Shown here piece after piece: positions 53,190-62,132 of a DNA stretch of 64,000 bases (position 1 is the first letter of the stretch; every line of letters begins with the position of its first letter). The notes beneath the pieces were generated by a model. It did no database searches. It saw nothing but the letters and a program-made list of their open reading frames with translations, and had not been told where the DNA came from. Source of the DNA: an uncultured Dehalococcoidia bacterium. Lineage in GTDB: Bacteria > Chloroflexota > Dehalococcoidia > Lucifugimonadales > CATOSD01. The stretch is taken from NCBI GenBank assembly GCA_951812395.1, contig CATOSD010000001.1, forward strand, positions 930,001 through 994,000. Direction: 5' to 3'. Both the position numbers and the translations under genes were made by a program.

Positions 53190-55466
53190 TTACGGCTCCT
53201 CGACTACTATCGTCTCAGCTTCCTCATACTCCTGGTCTCCCACGGTTACGGAGCCGCGAAACCCTCTAGCGTCTTGGAGCGAAACCTCGAACACAATCCG
53301 CTCGTTCTCCGAGAGTCCCTTTTTCACCACCGTCCAGAAGCCGTCGCTGCTCCCCAGCACCACGGCGCGCTCCTCGACCTCGTCGCCATTGACCACCAGG
53401 ACGACGGGGTTGTCGTAATCGCCACGTATGGCCGGGTTGGGGACCAGCAGGCCGTGCTCCTCTCCCAGCGACACCCTTGCCGTCGCGCGCAGACCCTCCT
53501 GCAGGCGCAGCCCTTCCGGAAGCACCACCTTCACGGCGGCGCTGAAGGTCGCCGAGCCCTGCTCGCGGGTCGTGTCTGAGCTTATCTCGGTAACTACGCC
53601 TTCCAACGTCTGGTCGGGGAGCGAGTCCAATGTCACCGCCGCTACCGCGCCGCGCTCCAAGGAGAGCACCTCGAACTCGTCCACTCGACCGTCCACTTCA
53701 ACCACGCCGTAGTCTATCACTTCGAGTATAGGGTCTACGGCGTTAATCTCTTCGTTCTCTTCGACCACGATCTTGGAGACGTAGCCGTCCCAGGGAGCCT
53801 TCAGCGTGGAATTGTCGAGCCTGGACACGGCACCGTCCAGGTTCGCCTGCGCCGCGATCACCGCGGTCTCCCGCAGGGTAACCTCCAGCCCTTGGCGAGC
53901 GGTCAGCCTCGCCAGCTCCGCCTCCGCCGCGGACAGGTCTGCCTCGGCGACCGCCACCTGGCGGCGCTTGGGCTCCACTTCGTCGGCGCCCGGCGTCGTC
54001 AGCTTCGCCAGGTCCACCTCGGCCTGCGCCAGATTCGCTTCGGCGAGGGCCACCCGGCCGCGCCTGCGATCCAATTCGACCGGATCCGGGGTCATCAGCC
54101 GGGCCAGCTCCGCGTCCGCCTGCGCCAGGTTGGCCTCCGCGAGAGCGAACTGCCCCCTCAGCAACTCAGCCCTGGGACCGCCGTGGAGGCTGGCCAGGGC
54201 GGTCTCGGCCTCTGCCAACGACCTCTCGGTGCGGATGACGCCGGCCTCCGCCTCCGCCAGGCCCGTCGCGTGCTGGACCAGCAGACCGTCGAGGTGACCT
54301 CTCGCCTCGTCCAGGCGCTCCCATGCCTCGTCGAGGTCTCCTTGGACACACAACAGCTCATCACTGCGGACGCCCACCGGCGGCGGCTCCGAATCGTCGC
54401 ACGTAACGCGTATGGCGTCGGCGCCGGGGTACAGAGACGTCCACGCGTACACCGTAAGCTCGTTCCACCTGGTGGCGGGATCGTCCAGCGGCGTGCCTCC
54501 CGGGAGCGGGTCGTACCCCTGGCCGTAGACCGCCGCGGGGTCGAACTGCCAGCCTTCGAAGAGGGCGCCAGGAGATATGGCCAGCTCATCCGCCGTAAGC
54601 TCCGCGCCCGTCCACTTGCGAACGGCGTCAGCGTAAGCCCGTTCCGCGTCGGCGATGGCCTTCCGATGTTCCAGGTGGCCGCTGGTGTCGCCGGCCTCCT
54701 GAAGGCGACGGCGGGCAACGTCCAGGTCCTTCCGCGCGGCGTCGACCTGTGCACCGGCGCTCTCCCGTTCGCTGGTCGGCCTGTCCCGGGCATCCTCGAG
54801 CGCCGCCTCGGCGTCGACGACCGCGCCCCTCGCCTGTGCGAGCGCGTAAGCGGACGGGGCCAGCAGTACGTCGAGCTCGCGCCGGGCAACCCGAAGCGCG
54901 TCCCTGGCGTCTGCCACCGCGCTTCTTGCCAGCACGAGCGCGCGAGCCGGAGGGTCGAGCAGAGTGTCCAGTTCGCGCCGGGCGTCCTGAAGCGCTGCCT
55001 TGGCATCGGCCACCGCCCTCCTGGATTCGGCGAACAGCAGCGCTGGGTTTTCAGCGACTGTGAGATCGTCCTGGGCCGTCGACAGGTCCAGCTCTGCCTG
55101 GGCAGCCGCCTGGCGCAGCGCGGCTATGCTCTCGGCGTCCAGCCTCGCGAGCGGTTGCCCCTCCTTCACCTCTTCCCCTTCGCTCACCAGGATTTCATCG
55201 ACGAAACCGCGGGACGCAAACGTGAGAGTCTCCTTGTCGGGAAACACGATGCCGCCATCGACCGAGACCTCCTTGGTCAGCACTCCCATCCGCACGGGGA
55301 GCACCCGCTGGCTTTCTTCCAACGCGGTCTGTGAAGAGGCGCCCAGCAACGTGCACGCCCCATATGCCACCACGGCGACAACCAGCACCAGGGCGACCGC
55401 CATCGCGATGCGCCCCCAGCGGAGCCTTTTCAGCGCGCCCAGCGCCCTACTAACGAAGCTGCTCAT
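53190..55466 (-). CDS. HlyD/MacA-type periplasmic adaptor, unusually large
   Basis: A 758-residue membrane-fusion protein. A single N-terminal helix (about 18-42) is followed by a lipoyl-like segment (about 63-112), a very long coiled-coil hairpin (about 113-575) and the beta-barrel and C-terminal parts (about 580-745). MacA-type adaptors are usually 370-500 residues. The extra length comes from several AL-rich repeats (LAEANLAQA-like) and a non-helical insert at the hairpin tip (about 286-376, with two Cys) that is not seen in the common family. It precedes the permease in one transcript. Confidence 0.85.
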   Translation of the reverse strand: MSSFVSRALGALKRLRWGRIAMAVALVLVVAVVAYGACTLLGASSQTALEESQRVLPVRMGVLTKEVSVDGGIVFPDKETLTFASRGFVDEILVSEGEEVKEGQPLARLDAESIAALRQAAAQAELDLSTAQDDLTVAENPALLFAESRRAVADAKAALQDARRELDTLLDPPARALVLARSAVADARDALRVARRELDVLLAPSAYALAQARGAVVDAEAALEDARDRPTSERESAGAQVDAARKDLDVARRRLQEAGDTSGHLEHRKAIADAERAYADAVRKWTGAELTADELAISPGALFEGWQFDPAAVYGQGYDPLPGGTPLDDPATRWNELTVYAWTSLYPGADAIRVTCDDSEPPPVGVRSDELLCVQGDLDEAWERLDEARGHLDGLLVQHATGLAEAEAGVIRTERSLAEAETALASLHGGPRAELLRGQFALAEANLAQADAELARLMTPDPVELDRRRGRVALAEANLAQAEVDLAKLTTPGADEVEPKRRQVAVAEADLSAAEAELARLTARQGLEVTLRETAVIAAQANLDGAVSRLDNSTLKAPWDGYVSKIVVEENEEINAVDPILEVIDYGVVEVDGRVDEFEVLSLERGAVAAVTLDSLPDQTLEGVVTEISSDTTREQGSATFSAAVKVVLPEGLRLQEGLRATARVSLGEEHGLLVPNPAIRGDYDNPVVLVVNGDEVEERAVVLGSSDGFWTVVKKGLSENERIVFEVSLQDARGFRGSVTVGDQEYEEAETIVVEEP

Positions 55467-56437
55467 ACATTTCCTGCTCGAATTGACGAAAACCGCCGTC
55501 CGAAGCGTGCGCTTCAGTGGGCATTCGCCCGAGGAGTCTACGGACTACTCTTTCAACGCTATCACACAACTGTCTAGGAAACATGAACTTGCCGTGAGCG
55601 CGTTTCAGATTACCATGCGCCCCCAATGCCGTTGCTCCCGCGAAAAGAGGAAGGCGAAATCTGCTCAATTCTGCGACATTCTGTTGTGTTCGTAGCTGAG
55701 CGTGTCGCCGGTCCTGCCCAATTCTGTAATGCCCAGCGGGTGAATTCTGAGCACAAGTGTCTCGCCGCGTGGCAGAACAGGACAGGGGTCGACGGGCCGA
55801 CCGCCCGTGTCTTCGTTGGCACTGGGCGCCCACAAGGGACGCCCCAACGGATGCCTGGGGCATAATCCCTACTGGGGGTAGGGATTCCGGGCCGCGGGGT
55901 CTGTCCCTCGCCTGGGCGAGGGTAGCACGTATGTACGCATATTGCAAGAGGGGGTGGCGAGACTGCGGGATTGGGCCGCAACGGTGGGGAGAGACTGCGC
56001 AGACGTGGGCCAGTGGTTGGGCGCCTGTTGGACGTTTGGGTGGCAGGGCTAGAGCACGGGCGGCGCAGGAGAGTGACGGTTTTTTCGGGGCGCCGGGGAA
56101 CGAAAGGGTCGGGTTTGGGCGAGGGGGCGTGGCTGGGGTATGCGTTGGGGAGTCGGCAGGGGGACATTGGCTCGACAACGTCAAGGCGATGGCCGTAGGT
56201 TCAGAGTTGGGCGCCGGGGCAGGCTGTTGGCGAGGGAAACGATTGTGGGCACGCCTAGTAACCTGAGACAGGCTCCCGCCGCATCGCCAACTTGCCTTGA
56301 TTCGCGTGGTGCGATACAGTGTCAAGTTACACGACGGGGGTCTCTTCTTCCTTCTCGGTGGCGGTCCGCCCGCCATCGTCGAGCGGCCCTTGTGTCGGCA
56401 TCTCGATTGTACGCATAGGCTCAGCAAGGAGTACGTC
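55467..56437. other. Intergenic region with repeats; no gene seen
   Basis: This 970-base gap between divergent genes shows no convincing coding frame. Two small hairpins are visible: GGGCG...CGCCC around 55826-55848 and CTCGCC-TGG-GCGAGG near 55907-55922. The 55940-56250 part is strongly G-biased on the plus strand. The promoter of the CoxL-like gene lies at its right end. Confidence 0.45.
56292..56320 (+). promoter_or_regulatory. Putative promoter of the CoxL-like gene
   Basis: TTGCCT (56292-56297) and TACAGT (56315-56320) with a 17-base spacer, leading to a leader of about 110 bases before ATG 56438. The -35 box is only a partial match. Confidence 0.45.
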
Positions 56438-58780
56438 ATGACTACTTCGACCACTTCCCCTTTCGGCGCGAGCATCAAGCGGCGCGAAGACCCCAGGCTC
56501 ATATCCGGCCAGGGCACCTACGTCGACGACATCAAGATGGTGGGCATGCTGCACCTCGCGCTGGTGCGAAGCCCCTACGCGCACGCAAAAATCAATAGCG
56601 TAGACACCTCCGCCGCGGAAGCCGCCGAGGGCGTCGTGGCCGTCTACACCGGCGAACAACTCGCCGACCAGCTCGGCAGCCTAATCTGCGGCTGGGTGGT
56701 GCCGGACACCAAGGAGGTGCCGCATCCGCCGCTCGCCATCGGCAAGGTGCGCTGCGTGGGCGACGCGGTGGCCGCGGTGGTCGCCACAGACCCGTCGATC
56801 GCCGCCGACGCCGCCTCGCTCGTGGACGTGGACTATGAGCCGCTGGACGCCGTGGCGAACGCCGAGGAGGCCACCAGGGACGGCGCGCCGCTGGTACACG
56901 ACGAGGTGACCAACAATAAGGGCTTCGAGTGGGAGGTCGGCGGCGGTGACGTCGACCAGGCCGCGAGCGAGTCCGAGGTGCGCGTATCGCAGCGCATCGT
57001 CAACCAGCGCCTCATTCCCAACTCCATGGAGGGCAGGGCGGTCATCGCCGACTACAACCCGGGCACCAACCATGTCACCCTCTGGACCTCGTCGCAGATT
57101 CCGCACCTCGTGCGGCTGCTGCTCGCGCTGGTCACGGGCCACCCCGAGCACCAGATCCGCGTAATCTCGCCCGACGTGGGCGGCGGCTTCGGCAGCAAGC
57201 TATACCTGTACGCCGAAGAGGTGATCGCCTTCACCATTGCCAAGGACCTCGCTAAGCCCATCAAGTGGATCGAGGGCCGCCAGGAGAACTACCTCGCCAC
57301 CACCCACGGACGCGACCACATCGGCGACTGGGAGATAACGGGCAACCGCGACGGCACGATTACCGGGCTGCAGGGAACGGTGTACGCAAACATGGGCGCC
57401 TACCTGTCCACGTTCGCGCCGGCGATACCCACATACCTGTTCGGCCTTATGCTAGTGGGCCCGTACACAATCCCGAACATACGCTGCAAGGTCATCGGCG
57501 TGTTCACGCACACCACGCCGGTGGACGCCTACCGCGGCGCGGGCCGCCCCGAGGCGACCTATGTGGTCGAGCGGATGCTGGACCTGTTCGCAGCCGAGAT
57601 AGGCATGGACCCGGCGGAGGTCCGCCGCAAGAACCTGATTCCCGCCTTTGAGGACGGCTACGACGTCGCCACCGGCGTAACCTACGACAGCGGCGACTAC
57701 GAGGCCGCGCTGGACAAGGCGCTGGGCATGATCGGCTACGACGACTTCCGCAAGGAGCAGGAAGAGGCCCGCACGCAAGGCCGCTACCTGGGCGTCGGCC
57801 TGTCCACCTACGTGGAGATATGCGGCATGGCCCCCTCCGCGGTCGCCTACGCGCTGGGCGCCAGGGCCGGCGTGTGGGAGAGCGCGCTCGTGCGCGTGCA
57901 CCCCACCGGCAAGGTGACCGTGTACAGCGGTTCGTCCGGACACGGCCAGGGCCACGAGACGACGTTCGCACAGCTCGCCGCGGCCGAGTTCGGCATACCG
58001 GTTGAGGACGTCGAGGTGGTCGAGAGCGACACGGCTCAGGTGCAGCAGGGCACGGGCACGTTCGGCAGCCGCAGCGCGGTGGTCGGCGGCACGGCCATCC
58101 ACATGAGCGCTTCCAAGATCAAGGACAAGGCACGGCGCATAGCCGCCCACATGCTGGAGGCAGCGCCCGAGGACGTTGTCTACGAGGACGGCAAGCTGTT
58201 CGTGCAGGGCGCGCCCGCCGAGGCGAAGACGTTCCAGGAGATCGCCCTGGCGTCTTACTGGTACGACGGCCTGCCCGAGGGACTGGAGCCTGGCCTCGAA
58301 GCCACCAGCATATTCGACCCGCAGAACTTCACCTGGCCGTTCGGCACTCACATCTGCATGGTGGAAGTTGACCCCGACACGGGCGACACCCAGGTGCTGC
58401 GCTACGTGGCGGTGGACGACGTGGGCAACGTGATCAACCCGATGATAGTGGACGGCATGGTGCACGGCGGCGTTGCCCAGGGCATCGGCCAGGCGCTGCT
58501 GGAGGAAGGCATCTACGATGCCGACGCCCAGCTCATCACCGGCAGCATGCTGGACTACGCCATCCCCAAGGCCGAAAACGTGCCCTCTTTCGAGACCGCG
58601 CGCACCGTTACGCCGTCGCCCGCCAACCCGCTTGGCGTCAAAGGCGCGGGCGAGACCGGCACCATCGCCGCGTCCCCCGCGGTGATCAACGCCGTGGTCG
58701 ACGCGCTGTCGCCGTTCGGCGTGCGCCACCTGGACATGCCCGCCAAGCCCGAAAAGGTGTGGCGGCTCATCAACGGCTAG
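56438..58780 (+). CDS. Xanthine dehydrogenase-family molybdopterin subunit (CoxL-like, form II)
   Basis: A 780-residue molybdenum hydroxylase large subunit. The first domain begins GASIKRREDPRLISGQGTYVDD, and the molybdopterin motif GGGFGSK is near residue 248. The active-site loop is AYRGAGR at 364-370, the form II/XDH-like sequence rather than the CO dehydrogenase form I AYxCSFR. The C-terminal GVKGAGETGTIAASPAVINAV holds the catalytic Glu. It would hydroxylate an aldehyde or heterocycle, or possibly oxidise CO. The FAD and Fe-S subunits are not adjacent. ATG 56438 has AAGGAG 7-12 bases upstream. Confidence 0.93.
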   Translation: MTTSTTSPFGASIKRREDPRLISGQGTYVDDIKMVGMLHLALVRSPYAHAKINSVDTSAAEAAEGVVAVYTGEQLADQLGSLICGWVVPDTKEVPHPPLAIGKVRCVGDAVAAVVATDPSIAADAASLVDVDYEPLDAVANAEEATRDGAPLVHDEVTNNKGFEWEVGGGDVDQAASESEVRVSQRIVNQRLIPNSMEGRAVIADYNPGTNHVTLWTSSQIPHLVRLLLALVTGHPEHQIRVISPDVGGGFGSKLYLYAEEVIAFTIAKDLAKPIKWIEGRQENYLATTHGRDHIGDWEITGNRDGTITGLQGTVYANMGAYLSTFAPAIPTYLFGLMLVGPYTIPNIRCKVIGVFTHTTPVDAYRGAGRPEATYVVERMLDLFAAEIGMDPAEVRRKNLIPAFEDGYDVATGVTYDSGDYEAALDKALGMIGYDDFRKEQEEARTQGRYLGVGLSTYVEICGMAPSAVAYALGARAGVWESALVRVHPTGKVTVYSGSSGHGQGHETTFAQLAAAEFGIPVEDVEVVESDTAQVQQGTGTFGSRSAVVGGTAIHMSASKIKDKARRIAAHMLEAAPEDVVYEDGKLFVQGAPAEAKTFQEIALASYWYDGLPEGLEPGLEATSIFDPQNFTWPFGTHICMVEVDPDTGDTQVLRYVAVDDVGNVINPMIVDGMVHGGVAQGIGQALLEEGIYDADAQLITGSMLDYAIPKAENVPSFETARTVTPSPANPLGVKGAGETGTIAASPAVINAVVDALSPFGVRHLDMPAKPEKVWRLING

Positions 58781-58804
58781 GTTTGGTGGGGCGCCTGCCT
58801 CAAA

Positions 58805-58918
58805 TGTCATTCTGAGCGGAGCCGAAGAATCTAAAGCGGCAGTTTTGAAGTGCGGCGGAGCTTGCCAACGGGTTTGGGAAGCGAGAGCTTTAGATTTCTC
58901 GGCAAGCTCGAAATGACA
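58805..58918. repeat. MITE-like inverted repeat element (114 bases)
   Basis: The ends TGTCATTCTGAGC at 58805 and its imperfect complement ending AATGACA at 58918 are about 32-base inverted arms. Reversed, the right arm reads TGTCATTTCGAGC...GAAATCTAAAGC against TGTCATTCTGAGC...GAATCTAAAGC. A short spacer (about 50 bases) lies between. It matches a widespread non-coding repeat pattern. No transposase remnant is inside. Confidence 0.8.
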
Positions 58919-58945
58919 TGTGCGCAGGGGCGCTGCGCTCTGCAC

Positions 58946-59001
58946 GAAGTGGCAGCGGCCCTGGAGCGTGTGAGAAGTGGCAGCGTCCCCGGAGCGTGTG
59001 A
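58946..59001 (+). repeat. Two 28-base direct repeats
   Basis: GAAGTGGCAGCG...GGAGCGTGTGA occurs at 58946-58973 and again at 58974-59001 with 26 of 28 bases the same. The second copy ends 4 bases before the ATG of the next gene and includes the only GGAG near it. Confidence 0.75.
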
Positions 59002-59005
59002 ACAG

Positions 59006-59317
59006 ATGCTTGTTCGACTCGAACCCAAAGACTGGCTGATGCACGCCGTCTACCTCTTCTTCGACGAAGAGACGCCGGATCCCGAGGACCGGGAGGTACG
59101 CGACTACCTCGCCGCGCACAAGCTGGAGCCCAAGCGCGACACCACAACGACGTGGGACGGGCGCGAGTGGTACGTCATGTACTTCGGCGGCTGCTACCTG
59201 GGCCGGCACCTTCGGGTGCTCTCCGACATACAGCGCCGCGCCGCCGCCGAGCAGCATCAGGAAGCCGATACCGACGTTCCCGCGCAGGCGGGGACCGGCG
59301 AGCGGAACGCAACTTGA
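59006..59317 (+). CDS. Protein of unknown function upstream of coxG-like gene
   Basis: A 103-residue acidic protein with no recognised domain (LFFDEETPDPEDREVRDYL, GREWYVMYFGGCYLGRHLRVLSDIQRR). The start is uncertain: ATG 59006 or an internal ATG at 59039. It overlaps the coxG-like start by 4 bases (TTGA), so it is translated with it. It may be an accessory factor of the molybdoenzyme upstream, which is inference from position only. Confidence 0.55.
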   Translation: MLVRLEPKDWLMHAVYLFFDEETPDPEDREVRDYLAAHKLEPKRDTTTTWDGREWYVMYFGGCYLGRHLRVLSDIQRRAAAEQHQEADTDVPAQAGTGERNAT

Positions 59318-59748
59318 AGATCGAGGGGGCCTTTACGTTCGCGGCGGACGTCGAGACCGTCTGGGACCACATGCTCGATCCCGGCGCGCTATCGGCGTGC
59401 CTGCCGGGCTGCGAGAGCTTCGTGCCGGCGGGCGACGACACCTACGACGTGGTGATGCGCGTTGGCGTAGCCGGCATTTCGGGGCGCTACACCGGCAAGG
59501 TTACCGTCGCGGACAAGCGGCACGCAGAGTCGTACAAGATGATAGTTCAGGGACGCGGCAGGGGAGGCGGCATCAGGGGCGAGGGCGTGCTCACCTTCGC
59601 GCCGGATGGCGACGGCGCCCGCGTAACGGTGAAAGGCGACGCCCGCGTCACCGGCGTCGTCGCCAGAGTGGGCCAGCGCCTGCTCGGCACCGTATCCAAG
59701 ACGCTGATGACGCAGTTCTTCGCCTGCATGGGCGCAGAGGCGACGTAG
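59314..59748 (+). CDS. CoxG-like SRPBCC protein
   Basis: A 144-residue START/SRPBCC-fold protein of the CO dehydrogenase subunit G type (EGAFTFAADVETVWDHMLDPGALSACLPGCESF, TGKVTVADKRHAESY, GDARVTGVVARVGQRLLGTV). CoxG helps attach or mature form I CO dehydrogenase in Oligotropha, and homologues accompany many xanthine dehydrogenase-type operons. The start is TTG 59314, overlapping the stop of the previous gene. It supports the view that the CoxL-like enzyme is made into a membrane-associated complex. Confidence 0.88.
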   Translation: MKIEGAFTFAADVETVWDHMLDPGALSACLPGCESFVPAGDDTYDVVMRVGVAGISGRYTGKVTVADKRHAESYKMIVQGRGRGGGIRGEGVLTFAPDGDGARVTVKGDARVTGVVARVGQRLLGTVSKTLMTQFFACMGAEAT

Positions 59749-59795
59749 GGGCGGTTTGCGAACCGCCCGCTTAGCGCGGCCCTTCGGTCAGTCCC

Positions 59796-59832
59796 TTCCC
59801 GCTCGCAGGCGGAAGGTTAGGAAGGGGGTGAA
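59796..59832. repeat. Intergenic hairpin repeat, copy of 47681 family
   Basis: TTCCCGCTCGCAGGCGGAAG at 59796-59815 followed by GTTAGGAAGGGGGTGA corresponds base for base, with a few changes, to 47681-47716. The right end overlaps the end of the next gene's coding sequence by about 16 bases. Confidence 0.7.
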
Positions 59833-60659
59833 TCCAGCCCTTCCAGGAACCACCTCACCGCCCCCTCGAAATCGCTCGGCTGCTCCTGGTAGAACCAGTG
59901 GGCGCCGCCTTCCAATTCGGCGAGCCGCGCGCCCGGCACCGCCTCCCGCATCCGCACCGCCACCTCGTGCGTCAGCAGCTCGCTCTGGCGTCCGCGCAGC
60001 ACCAGCGTCGGGCAGCGCAGGCGCGACCACTCCGCCCACAGGTCGGGCCGCTCGTAGGCCGCCAGCAGCGCGCGGTCGCGCTTCCACGCCCGCCGTCCGC
60101 CGGCAACCTCCGACGTCATGTGCAGCGCCTGGTGCGCCAGCATCTCCTCCGTAGAGTTCGGTTGACGGGTCCGCAGCCGCTCTACCACCGCGTCCAGAGA
60201 CTCCCACTCGTCCGACTCGGTGTTGTAGCGGTCGAACATCTGGCGCGAGTCGGGATTCACCGCGTCCGGGTCGATGTCCACTATCACCAGCGCACGCACC
60301 AACTCCGGACGGTCCAGCGCGAACATGAACGCGTTGCGCCCTCCCGCCGAGTGGCCGACCAGCGTTATCGACCTCAGGCCCAGGTGATCGACCAGCGCGT
60401 GTACGTCCGACACGTAGTCCCGCAGGCCGTAGGTCTCCGCCGTCGCCCTGCCGCTGTCGCCGTGGCCGCGATGGTCCAGCGCCACGACGCGGTAGTCCGC
60501 GCTCATGCTCGCCGCGAAAAAGTCCCAGCTACGCGCGCAGTCCTGGAGGCCGTGCAGCAGCACCATGGCTGGCGCGTCATGGTTGCCCCAGTCCAGGTAG
60601 TGCAGGCGCACGCCGCCCGCGTCCACGTGGCCGCTGGTGGGCGCCGGGCCGCCGCTCAC
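59817..60659 (-). CDS. Alpha/beta hydrolase
   Basis: A 280-residue hydrolase with VLLHGLQDCARSWDFF (oxyanion HG), nucleophile Ser in LVGHSAGGRNAF (about 105), and a C-terminal His in GGAHWFYQEQP. The layout is that of the haloalkane dehalogenase/epoxide hydrolase/esterase type. GTG 60659 overlaps the acetamidase stop by 4 bases (GTGA), so the two genes are coupled. The long frame upstream inside the acetamidase gene is an antisense-frame artefact. The substrate is not shown; an ester made or released by the acetamidase pathway is possible. Confidence 0.87.
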   Translation of the reverse strand: MSGGPAPTSGHVDAGGVRLHYLDWGNHDAPAMVLLHGLQDCARSWDFFAASMSADYRVVALDHRGHGDSGRATAETYGLRDYVSDVHALVDHLGLRSITLVGHSAGGRNAFMFALDRPELVRALVIVDIDPDAVNPDSRQMFDRYNTESDEWESLDAVVERLRTRQPNSTEEMLAHQALHMTSEVAGGRRAWKRDRALLAAYERPDLWAEWSRLRCPTLVLRGRQSELLTHEVAVRMREAVPGARLAELEGGAHWFYQEQPSDFEGAVRWFLEGLDSPPS

Positions 60660-61591
60660 GCCGCCACCCGGGGCAGGTAGCGCCTGGGGAACTTGGCGAC
60701 CACCGAGTACAGGATGTCCACCATGTTCGCCAGCCGCACGCGCGCAACCTGCGAACAGAGCTGGTAGGCCATGAGCCGCTCGATGCCGTAGTCCGCCTCC
60801 AGCCACATCACCAGCTCGTAGAACGCGATGCGCGCCGCGTCCTCCATGGGCCGTGCGCTGCCAATCGTCATGATGAAGTCGTCGGACTCGACCCTCGGTG
60901 TGGCGATGGGTCGACCCTTTATCAGGTCTACGGTGAAGACGCCGCGTGTGGGTATCTCGGTGGCCACGCCGCACACCTCGGCGTCGCCCTGCGCCGCGTG
61001 GCCGTCGCCGACGTGCAGCATCGCGCCCGGCACGTTCACCGGCAGGTGCACAGTGTTGCCCGGCGCGACGTCCGCGGCGTCCATGTTGCCGCCGTGAAAG
61101 CCGGGCGAAAGCGACGACACCGCCTCCAGCTCCGGGGCGGTGCCTATCGTGCCGTAGAAGGGCTCGTAAGGTATCGTGGGGATGTCGAGTTGCTCGGAGA
61201 AGGTGACTTCGCCGTCGCTGATTGGGTGCAGCATCACCCGCGGGGGCAGCGGCGGGTTCAGCGTGCGCGTGAAGACGGTGCCGCACAGGCCGCCGAACTC
61301 GGGGATGAGCGCGCTCACGCCGTAGTCGCGGGTCACGTCGATCGAGTGAATCGTCACGGCGAGCGTGTCGCCCTTTTCGGCGCCGTCAACGTAGATCGGC
61401 CCCGCGAGCGGGTTGACGAACGGCATCACGATCAGCTTGGTGATGTCGGCGTCGGGCGAATCTATCCTGTTCTCGAAGGCGTCAGCGGTCTCGACGGCGA
61501 ACGTCTCGCCCGGCTGCACCGTGGCCACCGGCTCCCGGTACGGCCCTATGACATAGGCCCAGTTGCCCGGGCCGTTGGCGATAGTCTGCAT
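60656..61591 (-). CDS. Acetamidase/formamidase family protein
   Basis: A 311-residue protein of the FmdA/AmdA family: N-terminal GPYREPVATVQPGETFAVET, central GTVFTRTLNP, GGNMDAADVAPGNTVHLPVNVPGAMLHVGDGHAAQGDAEVCG and C-terminal GSARPMEDAARIAFYELVMW. Family enzymes hydrolyse formamide or acetamide to ammonia and the acid. The phrase HVGDGHAAQGDGE carries metal or active-site residues. An FmdB-type gene is about 540 bases upstream on the same strand, which supports the formamidase reading. It is the first gene of a pair with the hydrolase. Confidence 0.9.
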   Translation of the reverse strand: MQTIANGPGNWAYVIGPYREPVATVQPGETFAVETADAFENRIDSPDADITKLIVMPFVNPLAGPIYVDGAEKGDTLAVTIHSIDVTRDYGVSALIPEFGGLCGTVFTRTLNPPLPPRVMLHPISDGEVTFSEQLDIPTIPYEPFYGTIGTAPELEAVSSLSPGFHGGNMDAADVAPGNTVHLPVNVPGAMLHVGDGHAAQGDAEVCGVATEIPTRGVFTVDLIKGRPIATPRVESDDFIMTIGSARPMEDAARIAFYELVMWLEADYGIERLMAYQLCSQVARVRLANMVDILYSVVAKFPRRYLPRVAA

Positions 61592-61667
61592 TAGCGGGGC
61601 CTCCTGTGCTTCGCGGCGCGCGGAAATGTTCGGGCTTTGCTGCGGCAGGGGTCGGCGGCGCCAGTGG

Positions 61668-62015
61668 CTACGGCACGTCCACCTTCACGACGATCGCCGC
61701 GTTCGCCATGATGGTGCGGTCGCCGGAGCCTTCGCGCGGCTCGACCTCGAGGCCGCCGACCACGGCATTAAGCACTCCCTTGCCGTGGGGCAGCATGCTG
61801 AGCACCGCCTCCTCGTCGACTTCCTCCGGCTTCGGGATTCCGAGGGTCACCTCTACGATCATCTCGCGGCTCGTGTCGGGGCCTAGCAGCCCGAGAAACA
61901 TCAGGCTGCTCTGGTGAACGGCGTTCCAGACGGCGCGCTGCGCGGCCTTGGTGTAGTCTCCGCCGTGCAGATCGATCCCCATCCCCATTTCCAGAATTGC
62001 GGGTGTAAGTGGCAT
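61668..62015 (-). CDS. Lin0512 family protein
   Basis: A 115-residue protein with EMGMGIDLHGGDYTKAAQRAVWNAVHQSSL and MIVEVTLGIPKPEEVDEEAVL, typical of the Lin0512 family. The family has a ferredoxin-like fold but no proven function. ATG 62015 is chosen for GAGAGG upstream and for similarity; the frame is open back to 62117. It lies between the acetamidase and FmdB-like genes. Confidence 0.8.
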   Translation of the reverse strand: MPLTPAILEMGMGIDLHGGDYTKAAQRAVWNAVHQSSLMFLGLLGPDTSREMIVEVTLGIPKPEEVDEEAVLSMLPHGKGVLNAVVGGLEVEPREGSGDRTIMANAAIVVKVDVP

Positions 62016-62132
62016 GTCGTGGTACCTCTCGTGTGGGTTCGGACTTGAGTCCTGCGGATGTGCGGCGAGAGCGCGCCGCCGCAAAGAGTATGCCACATCG
62101 AAGGCGGCCTGTGCCACAGGAGAGAGGGCGGA

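Noticed and set aside
58946..59001. 28-base direct repeats as a mini CRISPR
   Set aside because: The two copies are directly adjacent with no spacer and no cas genes are present.
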